In this document: one piece after another, positions 24,457 to 35,147 of the stretch
How the letters are laid out: the number at the start of each line of letters is the position of its first letter
Position numbering within the stretch: the stretch's first letter is position 1
Program-made: the position numbers and the translations under genes
Notes under the pieces: model-generated
Database searches by the model: none
The model's input: only the letters and a program-made list of their open reading frames with translations
What the model was told of the DNA's origin: nothing
Source: Sipunculus nudus
Taxonomy: Eukaryota; Annelida; Sipuncula; Golfingiida; Sipunculidae
DNA: 64,000 nucleotides
NCBI GenBank assembly: GCA_026874595.1
Contig: CM049314.1
Location: 35,941,229-36,005,228 of the forward strand
Reading direction: 5' to 3'

Positions 24457-26404
24457 AATCAATTGCCTTTGTCAAATATTTCGGCCCCCTCCCCTCTCTC
24501 AATCTTGGCTATACGCCCCTGCACAGTGCCGAGTTGTGCCATGGACCTATCCTGTAAAAATATGGCAAGTTTATCGAACGTTACTCACCATATCTTGGTC
24601 AGCAATCTGTCTGAAAATTATTCCCGATTCGTGCAGGGGAATAGGGATACCCTATACTAAATATGGCTCAAATGTGATAATTAATTTTAGAAGATTCCAA
24701 ACAGACGTTGTGTTAAAATGTTCTCATTTTTGTGTATTCTTTCGAAAGCCGATACCTTTTCCACGTGCATGCGCATGCTGTTCGTAACATGTCCAGGGAG
24801 CAGTTATTTGTTTGTTAAAAGAAACACATTAAATGCTAGAAAGTCCGACAGGCAATTATCGTCAAGAATAAGATAGGTTTATCAGGGTTTTTTGTCATTT
24901 GAAATATAAAAAAAATGAACATTCTTTGTCGATATAACGGACCCGAACATTTGTGCTGGCGTATCCGACAGATGTCTCTAATGTGAAAAGGGTCTATTTC
25001 CAAAGGGTTCAGGAAAAGGAGGGCCTAACCCAGAAGGACTAATGATAAAACCTAACTAAAGGGTCCCAGGTCCGCAAAAGGGCAGGGGCGGTTCTGCCCG
25101 CAAAAATTGGTCCGAAACCCCTAACCAAACCCCTCCAACCACCCCCCCCCCCCCCTCCCCCGGGATCCGCTACTGCTATGCGTGTCTGCTGTGTTTGGGC
25201 CAGTTAGGTGTGTAGGAGCTGGTGTTGTCAAGTGTCAAGCTGACAAGTATAGAAGTAGAGACATTAACACAAGCTAACAGAGACAGACTACAGAACAGAG
25301 AGTAGGAGATATGTATTATCAGAGATATCAAAATTCTGTAGTGTTGTGCCAATTAATCGATTATATCAAATGTATCGATGATTGGGGGTTTTCTGTCATA
25401 GTCGACGAAATTGGTTGCACTTTTAGAAATCTTTCATTTAACGATTATGTATGCACATGCAAAGAAATTCCCGTTGTACAGAATAAAATATTGTAATCTT
25501 GTGACAGATACAAGAAAGAGCGGACAGCATCAAAACTTAACCTTGTGACAAGTGTCCAACAACCCCGCCGTTACCTTCAACTGTCAGCGTGATATACAAG
25601 TCACACTGAGAATACTCGGGAGACATTTTACAGACATAATTCTATACCGTAAATCTCGCGGTTATATCATAGGTACATGGAATAAGCGATTAATAATCGG
25701 TCATCAGTGTTTTATCTCTTTCTATTATCGAACATTAATTACAGCCAATTAATTCCTACCACTAACTTCTGTCCCCCACTTTATGAATGACACCAGAGAT
25801 CACTAGATTTTCTCGCAAGTCAGCAAGTGGTATCAGGATATAAAATATTTAAATATTCCATCTTCATAAACTTAAAATGATTTATTTTTGGTTTCAGGCG
25901 ATGGCGGCTTTCGTGACAATCGGTGTAATTTTTGCAATCGTCACGAATCTGTCAAAAATACTCAAAGATGACGTCATGATGTGTCAGATGATCACTTACA
26001 TGGACACTCTGTACCTAGCAACTAGAGGGGTATACTATATACTTTTCATCTGTATTCCTGTCGTTGTGGTTTCAGTTTTATCAGTTTTGGTGATGATTGC
26101 AATTTTCAAATCAAATCGGAAAAGAAAGCTGATGAATCCAAATGCACAGGAGTTGCCAAGTTTTCGTGTAAATATGGGTATCTTGGCAACGGTTCTGTTA
26201 TTTTTTCTCCTGACTTTGCCCCTTGCAATCGGAGATGCCTTTGTTACATTTTTCCCTTCATTGTTGGCCAAAGATATTCCAGTGATTAATACCTTAAATT
26301 ATTTACGCTCAACTTCAGGAATTGTATCTTTAATCTCACGGTTCTTGTTTATTCGGGAATATCGAGTTAAAATCAGCACAGTTTGCAAGAAATGTAAAAA
26401 GTAA
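19541..26404 (+). CDS. Rhodopsin-like seven-transmembrane receptor with large cysteine-rich ectodomain
   Basis: Four exons join in phase into 534 codons: 19541-19621, 19943-20648, 21348-21658 and 25898-26404 (donors GTGAGG, GTAAGT, GTAAGT; acceptors TTTCAG, TTTCAG, TTTCAG). Exon 1 is a signal peptide (MHKFPFAVILFILTGISVVS). Residues about 24-257 form an ectodomain with eight cysteines (97, 118, 131, 156, 168, 189, 217, 237) and four N-glycosylation sequons. Seven hydrophobic spans follow, with SAAD in TM2 (Asp297), TRF in place of DRY at the end of TM3 (344-346), Pro420 in TM5 and LTLP in place of CWxP in TM6. TM1 lacks GN and TM7 lacks NPxxY. This fits a divergent class A receptor at the cell surface, perhaps a lineage-specific chemosensory or peptide receptor. 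The ligand is unknown and I do not recognise the ectodomain. The gene is nested, in opposite orientation, in intron 3 of AK gene B. The 4.2-kb last intron is repeat-rich. Confidence 0.8.
21737..22085 (-). repeat. Dispersed repeat copy in the last receptor intron
   Basis: The reverse complement of this stretch aligns with 7,898-8,235: GGTGTGGATCC, a GGGCCG-containing block, ACATTAAGGAC and GGAGGCCTGCA...CCTGAGAATG occur in the same order. Other partial copies lie near 1,135-1,310 and 6,990-7,200. It is a moderately old interspersed family of about 330 bp. I could not define ends or coding content. Confidence 0.5.
22086..25897. other. Last intron of the receptor gene
   Basis: Repeat-derived non-coding sequence. 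Near 22,760 a stretch beginning TAGCTCAGCTGAG resembles the start of the repeat at 29,636. An (AT)n tract lies at 24,421-24,453 and C-rich low complexity at about 25,140-25,160. No coding exon was seen. Confidence 0.5.
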
Positions 26405-27262
26405 AACATAGAAAAGGCATCTTGGCGTTTAAATTGTCTGATCATCAACACAGGGAAGCGTGTAAGTCTGGAAATCTATATTAATCACAGTAATTATTTT
26501 TGGAACGTATACTTTAAATGAGCGGATCACGGGGTCGGGGATAGGGTAAAGGGAAGGTGGGCGATGGGGGCGGAAGGGATCGCAAATAGGCCTACCATGC
26601 CCACTGCTCGTATGGTGCATACGCGTTTATATTGATACATGTACAGGTATATTGAAATCCAAAGAAATTCAAAGTGCTGCCGATATTCAGTCTAGAATTT
26701 CAATATAATGTAATATTTTAATGGCAAACACAAGAGAAACGGTCGCCACAGCACAAATGAACATTCAGGGTGGCCTTAAAAAGAGTCATTTATTTAATTC
26801 TGTCAAATTCAGAAATACTGTTCCCAAGACAGATTTATCTATCTATAACTAGATAGATAGATCACATGTGTATTATAACATGTAAACATACAAATGGACG
26901 TTTTTTTATAACAGAGCAACGTGCAGTTTACCTGCACTGTTTGGCGAGTTTTTGTTGGATTTATATTTGATGGTATATATAACAATGATGTTAAAAGCTT
27001 TTATTTGTTGTACGTCATATTTTCGTCAAAAGTGAAATACCAATAGTGTAAATAGCATAAATGTAAGCATGTATATTTTGTTCAAAGTCATCTTTGTGAA
27101 CGCAAGCATGGGTACAAAATAAATTTAACTATAAAACGGCATTTGTTTATAGGGTAAAAGTCGAGATTCCTACTTTATATAGCAAATTGGTACTTATCGA
27201 ATGCATCTTAGGAAAAATTCATGTATATATTATTGATGTATAAATGATATGTGTTTGATGTG

Positions 27263-27310
<48 letters not shown>

Positions 27311-27765
27311 GGTTGGTGAACGACCTTTCGCTTCTTTATGATATGTTTGGACTGTGTAGGCGAACACATAAATGGAAAGATTTAATAAGAAAACAAGCGT
27401 TACTATCGACACACAATCAACTAATTTCGTCAAGTTCACGCACCTTTGAGTAAATATTTAATGGCATCGTATCCCTCTAGTGGCCAACACATATTCCTAT
27501 ATATATATTGAAAAGCTAACAATTAGGACACGTCTTGTTGACTGTTACCTTAAGACAGTCCACTATCTTGACGCATTCTTAAATGGAATAAAGATAATGA
27601 AAGAAAGTGTGAATTCTCGTTTATGTATGTATGTGTGGAGGTGGGTTTGTGTGCGCGAGTATGGTATGACGGGAGAGTTGGCTGAAACCAACTCTAGAAA
27701 AAAATTGACTCGTGGATCTCCCCATTCCTTAACTGGCTTCAGCGAGAAACCATCTAATATGACCT
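26405..27765. other. 3' flank of the receptor gene
   Basis: Probably includes the 3' UTR. Contains an ATCT/GATA-type tract near 26,835-26,870 and an (AT)n tract at 27,264-27,305. No gene is seen. Confidence 0.5.
27118..27123 (+). terminator. Possible polyadenylation signal of the receptor gene
   Basis: AATAAA about 710 bp downstream of the receptor stop codon. It is only a motif match, and nearer variants may be used instead. Confidence 0.3.
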
Positions 27766-28541
27766 GTGGTGGTCTGCCAGTGTCTAACATAGAGTGACCC
27801 TTGATGGTCTGCCCATGTGTAACATATAGTGACCCTTGATGCTTTGCCGATGTCTAACATGTATTCAACCTTAGTGGTCTGTCCATTTATTACATTTAGT
27901 CACCCTTGGTGGTCTGCCCATATCTAACATTTAGTGATCCTTGGTGGTCTGTCAATGACTAACATTGAGTCAACCTTGATGGTCTGCGTATGACTAACAA
28001 TTAGTGACCCTTGGTGGTCTGCGTATGACTAACAGTTAGTGACCCTTGGTGGTCTGTCCATGTCTAAGATTTAGTCACCCTTAGTGGTATGCATATGGCT
28101 AACATTAAGTCATCCTTGGTGGTCTGCGTATGACTAACATTAAGTCACCCTTGGTGGTCTGTCCATGTTTAACATTTAGTTACCCTTTGTGGTCTGTCCA
28201 TGTCTAACATTTAGTAACCCTTGGTGGTATGCGTAGGACTAACTTTAAGTCACCCTCGGTGGTCTGCGTATGACTAACATTTAGTCACCCTCGGTGGTCT
28301 GTCCATGTCTTACATTTAGTGACCCTTTGTGGTCTGTCCATGTCTAACATTTAGTCACCCTTGGTGGTATGCGTATGACTAACATTTAGTCTCCCTTGGT
28401 GGTCTGCGTATGACTAACATTTAGTCTCCCTTGGTGGTCCGCGTATGACTAACATTTTGTCACCCTTGGTGGTCTGTCCATGTCTAACATTTATAGTGAC
28501 CCTTTGTGGTCTATCCATGTGTAACATTTAGTGATCTTTGG
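27766..28541. repeat. Minisatellite, about 22 units of ~35 bp
   Basis: Tandem units with the core TGGTCTGYCCATGTCTAACA followed by TTTAGTGACCCTTGG, alternating with a variant reading GCGTATGACTAAC. The array ends just where the right arm of the 14-kb element begins. An open frame across its left end (27,480-27,797) is a by-product of the repeat. Confidence 0.9.
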
Positions 28542-29052
28542 ATTGAAACTCATTTGTATTTGCCGTGTGAAAGGGGTATAATTGTGTCTGATCCGGAGAC
28601 GACGTTTCAAGCGTAGTGTTTGCCAATTATTATTAGCGAGTTCTGTTTATACTCATGTACACTAAATTTAGCTATTGTACTTAGGCATTCGTAGGCAGAT
28701 ACACATCTAGTTGAGGCCTCGAATAACTTTTCCCTCTCATAAACACGATATTTGATTTTAAATGATTTTTCTCGGCATGCAATGTAAGTTTTGGAGTTAT
28801 TCTTTGCTTCTTTATTCGACCATGTCATTATAATTGCGCCGTGTATATGCCAAGTTAAGGCTCTTGCAATTGTGAGCGGGAGTATAACAAGAAAACAGCT
28901 GACGAAAATGACTTTCGACCTTGAGGCAGGCATGTACGACAAATCAGTGAAAGCCCAGAGAAGTTACAGTGTTATGCATGATGTAAGGTTTTTTACGAGG
29001 CGTATGTGATACATGGCAATCGCATTCCCCTAAAAGCAATACTTACGCGATG
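28537..29052 (-). repeat. Right terminal inverted repeat arm of the 14-kb element
   Basis: Reverse complement of the left arm at 15086-15598. It ends ...ACTTACGCGATG at 29052, followed by TA and AK intron 3 sequence. The inner edge abuts the minisatellite. Confidence 0.7.
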
Positions 29053-29130
29053 TAAAACGTGATAGTGGCGCAAAAGTGAAGTGAAATGACCTTTATTAGA
29101 AATAGCTATCTCAAAGTCACGTGACTTTAC

Positions 29131-31118
29131 CTGTCGTGGTCGTTGAAGAGGAAGTGGTCCTCTACTAGTTTGTCCTGTGTTGCCTTGTCCATGCCCTTCA
29201 GTGGGTAGTAAGTCCCGGCTAAGTCACTGGGCAGAGTAGCCAGGGCTTCCTTCACACGGCTCTCAAGCTCCAATCTGTCCTTTAGAATATAAAGAAAAGA
29301 TTATGTTTTTTTTAGTCAGCTTTTCGAATACCCACTTATTTTCCATGTTTCTTTTTTGATTATTCACTGACACTCACTGTGTATGTTTCACTTTTTAACG
29401 TGTAGAATAGAAAGTAGCAATTAATAATATTGATATTTATTTTATTTTATTAAATTAAGATTTATATCTGAATTGAGATGATGCTAGTGGAACATTTATA
29501 ATGTTTATGTGGTGCAAGGTATTATTTTCTAGTGGACACCCGTTCTGTGATATATATTGGGCAGTAACTACTAGCTCTTTTCAACCGAGAATGGCGGTAT
29601 ACAGTTAAGCAATATCCAACTTTATCAGCAATTTTTAGCTCAGTTGACAGAAAGTCACCTGAGCTATAGCAATCACTCGTGTCTGTCGTCCGTCCGTCTG
29701 TCGGGTCATCTGTCCATGCGTCCGTCCGTTAACAGGACACAAATCGTAACCGCTGGACCTAGAAACATCTAATTATAAAAAAAAAACTCATGGAGGTTCA
29801 TAAAAATCTCCTTGGAAACCTTATATAAGGTTACTGTGACCTATATCCTCCGAGCTATGGCACTCGAAAGTACCCCATTAATAATAAAAAAATTGATACA
29901 AAGGCTCCAGTATCTGAATTACTAATGCATTAATTGCAATGATCTTTTTCCTGTCATATTGATCATGGAGGATTTCATCATTTCATTAAGACTGGGGATG
30001 CCAGCTGTATTATTCTTTATTTTTGAGACCTTCAAATGAAAAAGTCAGTCCTTTAACATGACACAAATCGAAACCGTTAGATCTAGAATTTCCTAACTGA
30101 TTATCAGGAAGCTTCTAGACAAATATCCTTAGAAACCAGATATTAGGTCATGGTGACCTATATTTTGTGAACTACAGGCTGAAAACATGATATGAGCACC
30201 CAGTCAGTCAGTCAGTCGGGGCACAAAGTGTATCCGCTAGGCCTAGAATCTTCTTACTTGAGATTCAGGCAGGTCCTGGGTAAATCTGCATGGAAACCTG
30301 AAATAAGGTCCTGGTGACCTATCTTCTGTGAACTAAGGCCCAAAAACATGATTGATTCTTAGCACCCTGAAAATCAGATTGGCACAAATTGCATCTGCTA
30401 TTCCTAGAATCATCCAATGTAATAAACGGTGGAGTCTTGGACAATCTCCATTGAAAGCTAAATTTAAGTCATGGTGACCTATATTTTGCATGCTACCGGC
30501 CAAAACATCTTCGGCAATCTCCATAGAAACCTGAAATAAGGTCATGGGGACTTATATTAATGGCCAAAACATTTTAAGCACCAACACAGACAGGGTACAA
30601 GACTTTACTGATGGACCTAAAATCTTCTGTTTCTGACTGCATTCAAAGAGGCTAGATTTCATGGAAATGGCTGGACATATTATCATGAAACTTTTTATTC
30701 TTGTTGATTTTGAAGAATAATAATTGCTACAGTTGAATGAGGATACCACCTATAACGTTTGACATTCAGATGATAAAATTCCTTTATGAATGTCTTCTAG
30801 TCAGATGAGCGTCAAGACCCATGGGTCACTGGTTATTTATATTGACCTTGTTCCGGATGACAGGAGGAAAAGCAAATCCCTTGACACTGCGACCGACGCG
30901 CACCCTGGTGGAGACCACATACTTGCCATCAATGTCAAGGTCGCCGAAGTCAAGGTTGTCCAGGTCACCAAACGTTGGTTCAGGATGGGAGATCTCCTTG
31001 ACATATCCGGGAACTTTATGGTAGTCCCTGATGATGGGGTCAAGGGCAGCACGGAACACATCGTAAGCTTCCGGGTCAGAGGCGTAGATACCAACACCAC
31101 TGTCAAGGTTTGCGACAC
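29131..31118 (-). CDS. Arginine kinase gene B, exons 2 and 3
   Basis: Exon 3 is 29131-29279 (149 nt, [16 protein letters not shown]...FLFNDHDR) and exon 2 is 30847-31118 (272 nt, starts inside the [14 protein letters not shown] loop, contains STRVRVGRS). Phases match gene C. Differences from C include Ser for Gly in LPSDL and VIRNK for VIQNK. The exon 2 donor reads GTCAAT where A and C have GTAAAT, so it may be weaker. Intron 2 holds about 1.1 kb of dispersed repeat (about 29,636-30,780) that starts with the AGCTCA...CACCTGAGCTATAGC words. Both exons keep open frames. Confidence 0.85.
29636..30780. repeat. Dispersed repeat inserted in gene B intron 2
   Basis: The left side has the AGCTCAGTTGAC...CACCTGAGCTATAGC pair and GTCCGTCCGT-type stretches, followed by several internally similar blocks with AAGGTCATGGTGACCTAT-like words at about 30,125, 30,300, 30,465 and 30,535. 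The same family starts near 22,760. Introns 2 of A and C lack it. No coding sequence is recognised. Confidence 0.55.
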
Positions 31119-32564
31119 CTGCAAGGTTAAAGTTACATATGGATCTGTAGCAATGTTAGCTCACGATACTCAAACTATCGCGATACTTTGGTTACAAAAT
31201 GTGAATTGCATGGTCAAGAGTTGTATACCAAGCTCGAATGATTTTTTTGCCCATGATATTATAAATATGGCTATACTAGGGTCCTGATCCGCCAGGTGAA
31301 AAAAAGCACAAATATGTATGTTACACTGTAAATATTTAAAGCCATTTTATTATCATTAATTGGTTGTCAGATCATCCTGATATATGGAAAACAATATCGA
31401 CAGGATTGCGACGTTACTTTCCATTTAACATGATAAAACGGGTTTTTTTTTAATTTAATTTCTATTTCCTCGTTACTTGGCATAGGTTTAGTAACACACA
31501 GGGAATGTCATAGGCCGCATTCCTACAATGTCAAGATTAACGTTTGATGCGATTGGTTGCATTTGGTTGCACTGGATGTTACCATTTGAAAGGAAATGGT
31601 TATTAATATAAGAGGACATGATTTAACTTGTAAGAAAGTATGGTATGCATGATCAACGCAACTGCCTGCTCTATTAATCACAGGAAGTCAGGTAAGTTGA
31701 TCAGTAGTAATTTATTAGAGACACATGTAATCAGCTATGCATGAAATGGCACGTTTATGAAAAATACTAGTAACTATACATAATCAAAATAACATTTCAG
31801 TCAATTTTAAACAATATAAAGTGATATATATCACAGTATTTACATTAAATATTGCAATATCCGTTACTTGGAGGTCACTTGCCAATACGACCCTAAAACC
31901 TTATTTAATTAACATGTACTTTTTTTCTGTTGTAATGGTATTAAATACAGATATATGGATGGCTCAATGGATCTTGGGCACTGGATGATTTAAACTGTCC
32001 TATCATTTAAAATAGGTAATACTTGATTGACTTAATTAAACGATTTTCTTCATTAGTTTCAATTATTATGATAAACTAGAAGAGCACTCAGAGAGCGAAA
32101 ACCTCCGCCACGGTGACGCATTACCCCAATACGGCATTGTCAGACAGAAATGCAGCATTTTTTTCCTTTAAAAAATCCTGGATGCACATGTCGATCCGGA
32201 TCATCCCCACAATTTAAACAGTTGTAACTTGTATCATTGCCCAGCTATCCTGAAAATTTCATCAAAATAAATGTATAACTTTTTGAGTAATTTTGGTAAC
32301 AGACTAACAGACAGACAAAACGAAACAGACAAATACACCAACGCCGGCAAAAACATAACCTCCTTGGAATGTATATACAGGTCTGTTGTGGACATCAATG
32401 AAAGAACAATTCCAAAAGTCAGTTGAGTAAATGGTAAAAATAGAAATGTTTGCTGTATTTTGTATGAAATGTGGATATAATGGCAAGTGTCGTAAGATGA
32501 GTCTCATATGATTTTTTAGCATTTTTTTTATTTAGATGTAAAAGGAATGTAATACTGAACTGAC
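31119..32564. other. Gene B intron 1 (to the first exon-1 remnant)
   Basis: Stretches align with intron 1 of genes A and C (for example GAGTTGATTAGTAGA-like words near 31,690). A dispersed repeat occupies about 32,080-32,375 (from GAGCACTCAGAGAGCGAAAA to AACATAACCTCCTTGG). No exon is seen. Confidence 0.5.
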
Positions 32565-32666
32565 CAGAACGCATGCATGCTGCAAGTGTGCCTCCAAAAC
32601 TTGTCTTGGTGTTCTTGTACTGCTTGACTACCTCAGGGGTGACGTGCTTCTTCAATAAAGATTTAC
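32565..32666 (-). pseudogene. Arginine kinase gene B, truncated exon 1 (first copy)
   Basis: Encodes [20 protein letters not shown] and [14 protein letters not shown], ending at a GTCAGT donor at the normal place. Homology to exon 1 of A and C stops at 32666, in the middle of the exon. The start codon and the first 17 or so residues are replaced by unrelated repeat sequence containing a GATAGACCCGGTATACCGGG-type motif. It cannot start a normal AK protein. Confidence 0.8.
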
Positions 32667-33674
32667 TGTATTCGACCTGTACACTGGTACCCCCGCTCAA
32701 TTACGGACTTCAGCCAAGGCTGAGAGCCATGATAGAGCGGGTTATCAGTCTTATAAGTTACAAGCTGATAGACCCGGTATACCGGGCTGATTACCGGGGT
32801 TGGGGAGATTTATTAACTGAGATGTGAAATGTTGGCTCTTTTTTTTTTATTCTTAAAGTTAACAGAAAATATAGGTTTTCAGTGGGAAACTGTCTCCATA
32901 AGATATGTATAAACATTTTGGCACGACTGCAGAATAGCTCACGCACCTCTCTGAGGCACAACACTTCTGTGAACAGAAAACGTTTCTATGTACAGCTGCT
33001 TGTATCTTAATTTTGCCACTTACTTTTAAATTACATGAATCCTTAACATCATACCGTCCGTCCGTATAAACTCATAATCTGGTGGAGACAGTGGTGAGTG
33101 ATCCTGCAGTCGCTCCAATATTTTTAACATTTATTTTGTGGTTCTGTCCTCGTGGTAAGAAATTTATACCCCGTTATGTTTACCTGGATGACCTGGCCAG
33201 TGATGGTGTTGACATTGCGAACCGGAATGAGACGCGGGGGCATTCAGGTTTTCGATGATATTTGAATGGATTCTATCGGTGGATGTACAAAGATTAGGTT
33301 GATTTATTAAATGTACGTTGCAAGGAAACTGTTCCTGAAGAAAGAAACAGAAATATGCATGCCTCGTAAGTAGAAGAAGCGGACCCAACGATACTCCATG
33401 CAGAGGGTCCGTATTCATTTTCAACCGCCGCAATGTATTTTTTTTTCATCGTATCAGACAAATTTTTAGGCCTGAAACCCCAGACACCACTCCACCCCAC
33501 CCCACGCCTGTTCCTGAAATCAGAACCTTGATTTAGGTTTTGTCATTTATCCTCCTGGGTTGAACTCTCGATCCATTTCATAAAACGAGAAACATGTGTT
33601 TTTCTCTTTTACTGACCACGCACGTGGGTCAAATCTCTTGCTAACGCGTGTCATAGGGGGAAAGGATCTTTTCT
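32667..33674. other. Remnant upstream region of gene B
   Basis: Repeat sequence (32,667-32,830) is followed by stretches that align with the upstream regions of genes A and C, for example TTACTGACCACGCACGTGGG at about 33,610 compared with 6,505 and 47,190. A 34-bp sequence at about 33,532-33,565 recurs at 34,850-34,883. No gene is seen. Confidence 0.5.
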
Positions 33675-34849
33675 GTCATTGGCTGGTATCGGTGTTCGGC
33701 CAAAGGGTTTAAACCCACTTTCGTGTATGTTGCTATACAAACAGATTGTAATTCCTGGTGCTTTATTTGGCTGTGAGCTATGGAATAATTTAAATAAGAC
33801 TGAACTCTTGATATTGGAAAGATTTCACAGGTTTTGTGTTAAGATTTCTCAGGACTTCAAGCCTACTGTTAGAACTAATATTGCTTTATCAATGGTAGGT
33901 ATACCCTGTTTAGAATCTTTTATTGATAAAGCAAAGTTAATTTTTTTTGGTAACTTGTACAGATTAATCATTTCAAATCCTTGCAAAAAAAAATCGTAAT
34001 ATACCGTTTCATTAACTTCTTGTTGAATAAAAGTCTTAAAATATACGGATTTACCGCCGACATGTATCGACTGTTAAACAAATATGAACTGCTTGATACC
34101 ATTTATAACTGCTTAATCGGTCGTGAACCCTTTCCAGACAGGGACGAATGGAGATGTAAAGTAATTGAAAGTATCGTGAACTATGAGTATACCATGCATG
34201 AATTTAGCGTTTCGCGAGATTTGACCTAATTTAATTTTTTCGAGGTTCACGGTGATCGCTTCTCGCCGTCTGCTCTGTGGGTAATATCAAGTCAGATACC
34301 TGGTTCATTGCCTAGGTTCAGGTACTTAGCGCAGATACTTGTGAATCTGGAAAATTTTAATATGCAACATCAGCTCCTTTGTCATCGTTGCGGAAAATTA
34401 TATTTCAATGCAGTAGTACATATAGTTGAATCCTGTACTGCTACAATTAACCAGAGAGAACATATGTGGAACTTTATTTGTGATAAATTACCCGTACAGG
34501 TTGGGGCACAATTGGTTGCCCTGTCGGACATTGAACTCGTAAGAGCCTTGATAAAAGCGGAAATTGTATATGGATTAAATGAATCTACCGAACTCGAACA
34601 CTATTCAGCCGCTTTACTAAATAAGGTCTCTCTTTTCTTTCAAGAGTCTAAGAAGATTCTTCATGAACTATATTGATTATTATCAAATAACATATTAATT
34701 GCCTGTATGCCATATAACATAGAATGTTTTTCTATTTCACCTTTCTAATTATTGGTTTGTAATTTGGAATGCTTGTGTATTACTTCTGTATTGACATTTT
34801 TGTATGTTGATCTTCGCTTTGTCGGAGGAAATAAAGGTTAACAACAACG
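33675..34849 (+). mobile_element. Degraded non-LTR retrotransposon 3' end
   Basis: Three plus-strand frames (33,679-33,999; 33,981-34,229; 34,308-34,676) together resemble the C-terminal part of a LINE reverse transcriptase. They read LLYKQIVIPGALFGCELWNN, then LERFHRFCVK and IDKAKLIFFGNLYRL, and near the end a zinc-knuckle-like CHRCGKLYFNAVVHIVESC. Frames are broken by frameshifts and stops, and the catalytic YxDD part is absent. The 3' tail is AATAAAGGTTAACAACAAC. It is a 5'-truncated dead copy. Confidence 0.7.
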
Positions 34850-34900
34850 ATTTAGGTTTTGTCATTAATCCTCCTGGGTTGAATGTAATACTGAACTGAC

Positions 34901-35147
34901 CAGAACGCATGCATGCTGCAAGTGTGCCTCCAAAACTTGTCTTGGTGTTCTTGTACTGCTTGACTACCTCAGGGGTGACGTGCTTCTTCAATAAAGATTT
35001 ACAGTCTTTGGCTGCAAAAAGTCGGGTTGTGACCGACGCTATAGAGGGGATCGCATGTGATACACTTACCATCAAACTGTGGATTGTCACTTGAGAAGTT
35101 TGATGTAAAAGTGTCTTCATAGAAACAGTTGACATGTTTCGTGTCAT
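34901..35147 (-). pseudogene. Arginine kinase gene B, second exon-1 copy with replaced N-terminus
   Basis: Positions 34901-35022 are AK exon 1 from [15 protein letters not shown] to MRSG, with a GTCAGT donor. Upstream of 35022 the normal [11 protein letters not shown] sequence is gone, and repeat sequence follows. The reading frame stays open back to an ATG at 35147, which would add a 42-residue N-terminus (starting MTRNMSTVSMKTLLHQTSQV) with no acidic residues. This could be an inert pseudo-exon or a chimeric start. A splice-donor-like GTAAGT lies inside the extension. There is no TATA box like those of genes A and C. Confidence 0.65.

Larger units (their letters stand above)
15086..29052. 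mobile_element. About 14-kb insertion with ~500-bp terminal inverted repeats, carrying a 7TM receptor gene
   Basis: The left arm (15086 to about 15,598) and right arm (about 28,537 to 29052) are diverged reverse complements of each other. Shared blocks include CATCGCGTAAGTA at the tips, TTTGTCGTACATGCCTGCCT, TATACTCCCGCTCACAATT, TATAATGACATGG and GAATAAAGAAGCAAAGAATA. The tips are flanked by TA on both sides. Outside the arms the sequence is AK intron 3, alignable to the uninterrupted intron 3 of gene C and to the visible end of intron 3 in gene A, so this is an insertion. Inside are the receptor gene, a nested GC-rich element and a minisatellite. I find no transposase, integrase or polymerase frame, so it would be non-autonomous or decayed. 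It may instead be host DNA caught between two inverted copies of a shorter element. Confidence 0.7.

Noticed and set aside
27480-27797. A 105-aa frame
   Set aside because: It has no coding features, and its end lies in the minisatellite.
15086-29052. Identification of the 14-kb element as a Polinton/Maverick or a Mutator-type element
   Set aside because: Size and arm length fit loosely, but there is no polymerase, integrase or capsid frame, the tips differ, and the flanks share only TA, with no 6-bp or 9-bp duplication.
30790-31287. A 165-aa plus-strand frame
   Set aside because: It is the antisense shadow of AK gene B exon 2.
33532-34883. 34-bp direct repeats as the target-site duplication of the LINE fragment
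   Set aside because: The second repeat directly follows the LINE tail, but sequence homologous to the AK upstream region lies between the first repeat and the LINE, so a simple insertion does not explain it.
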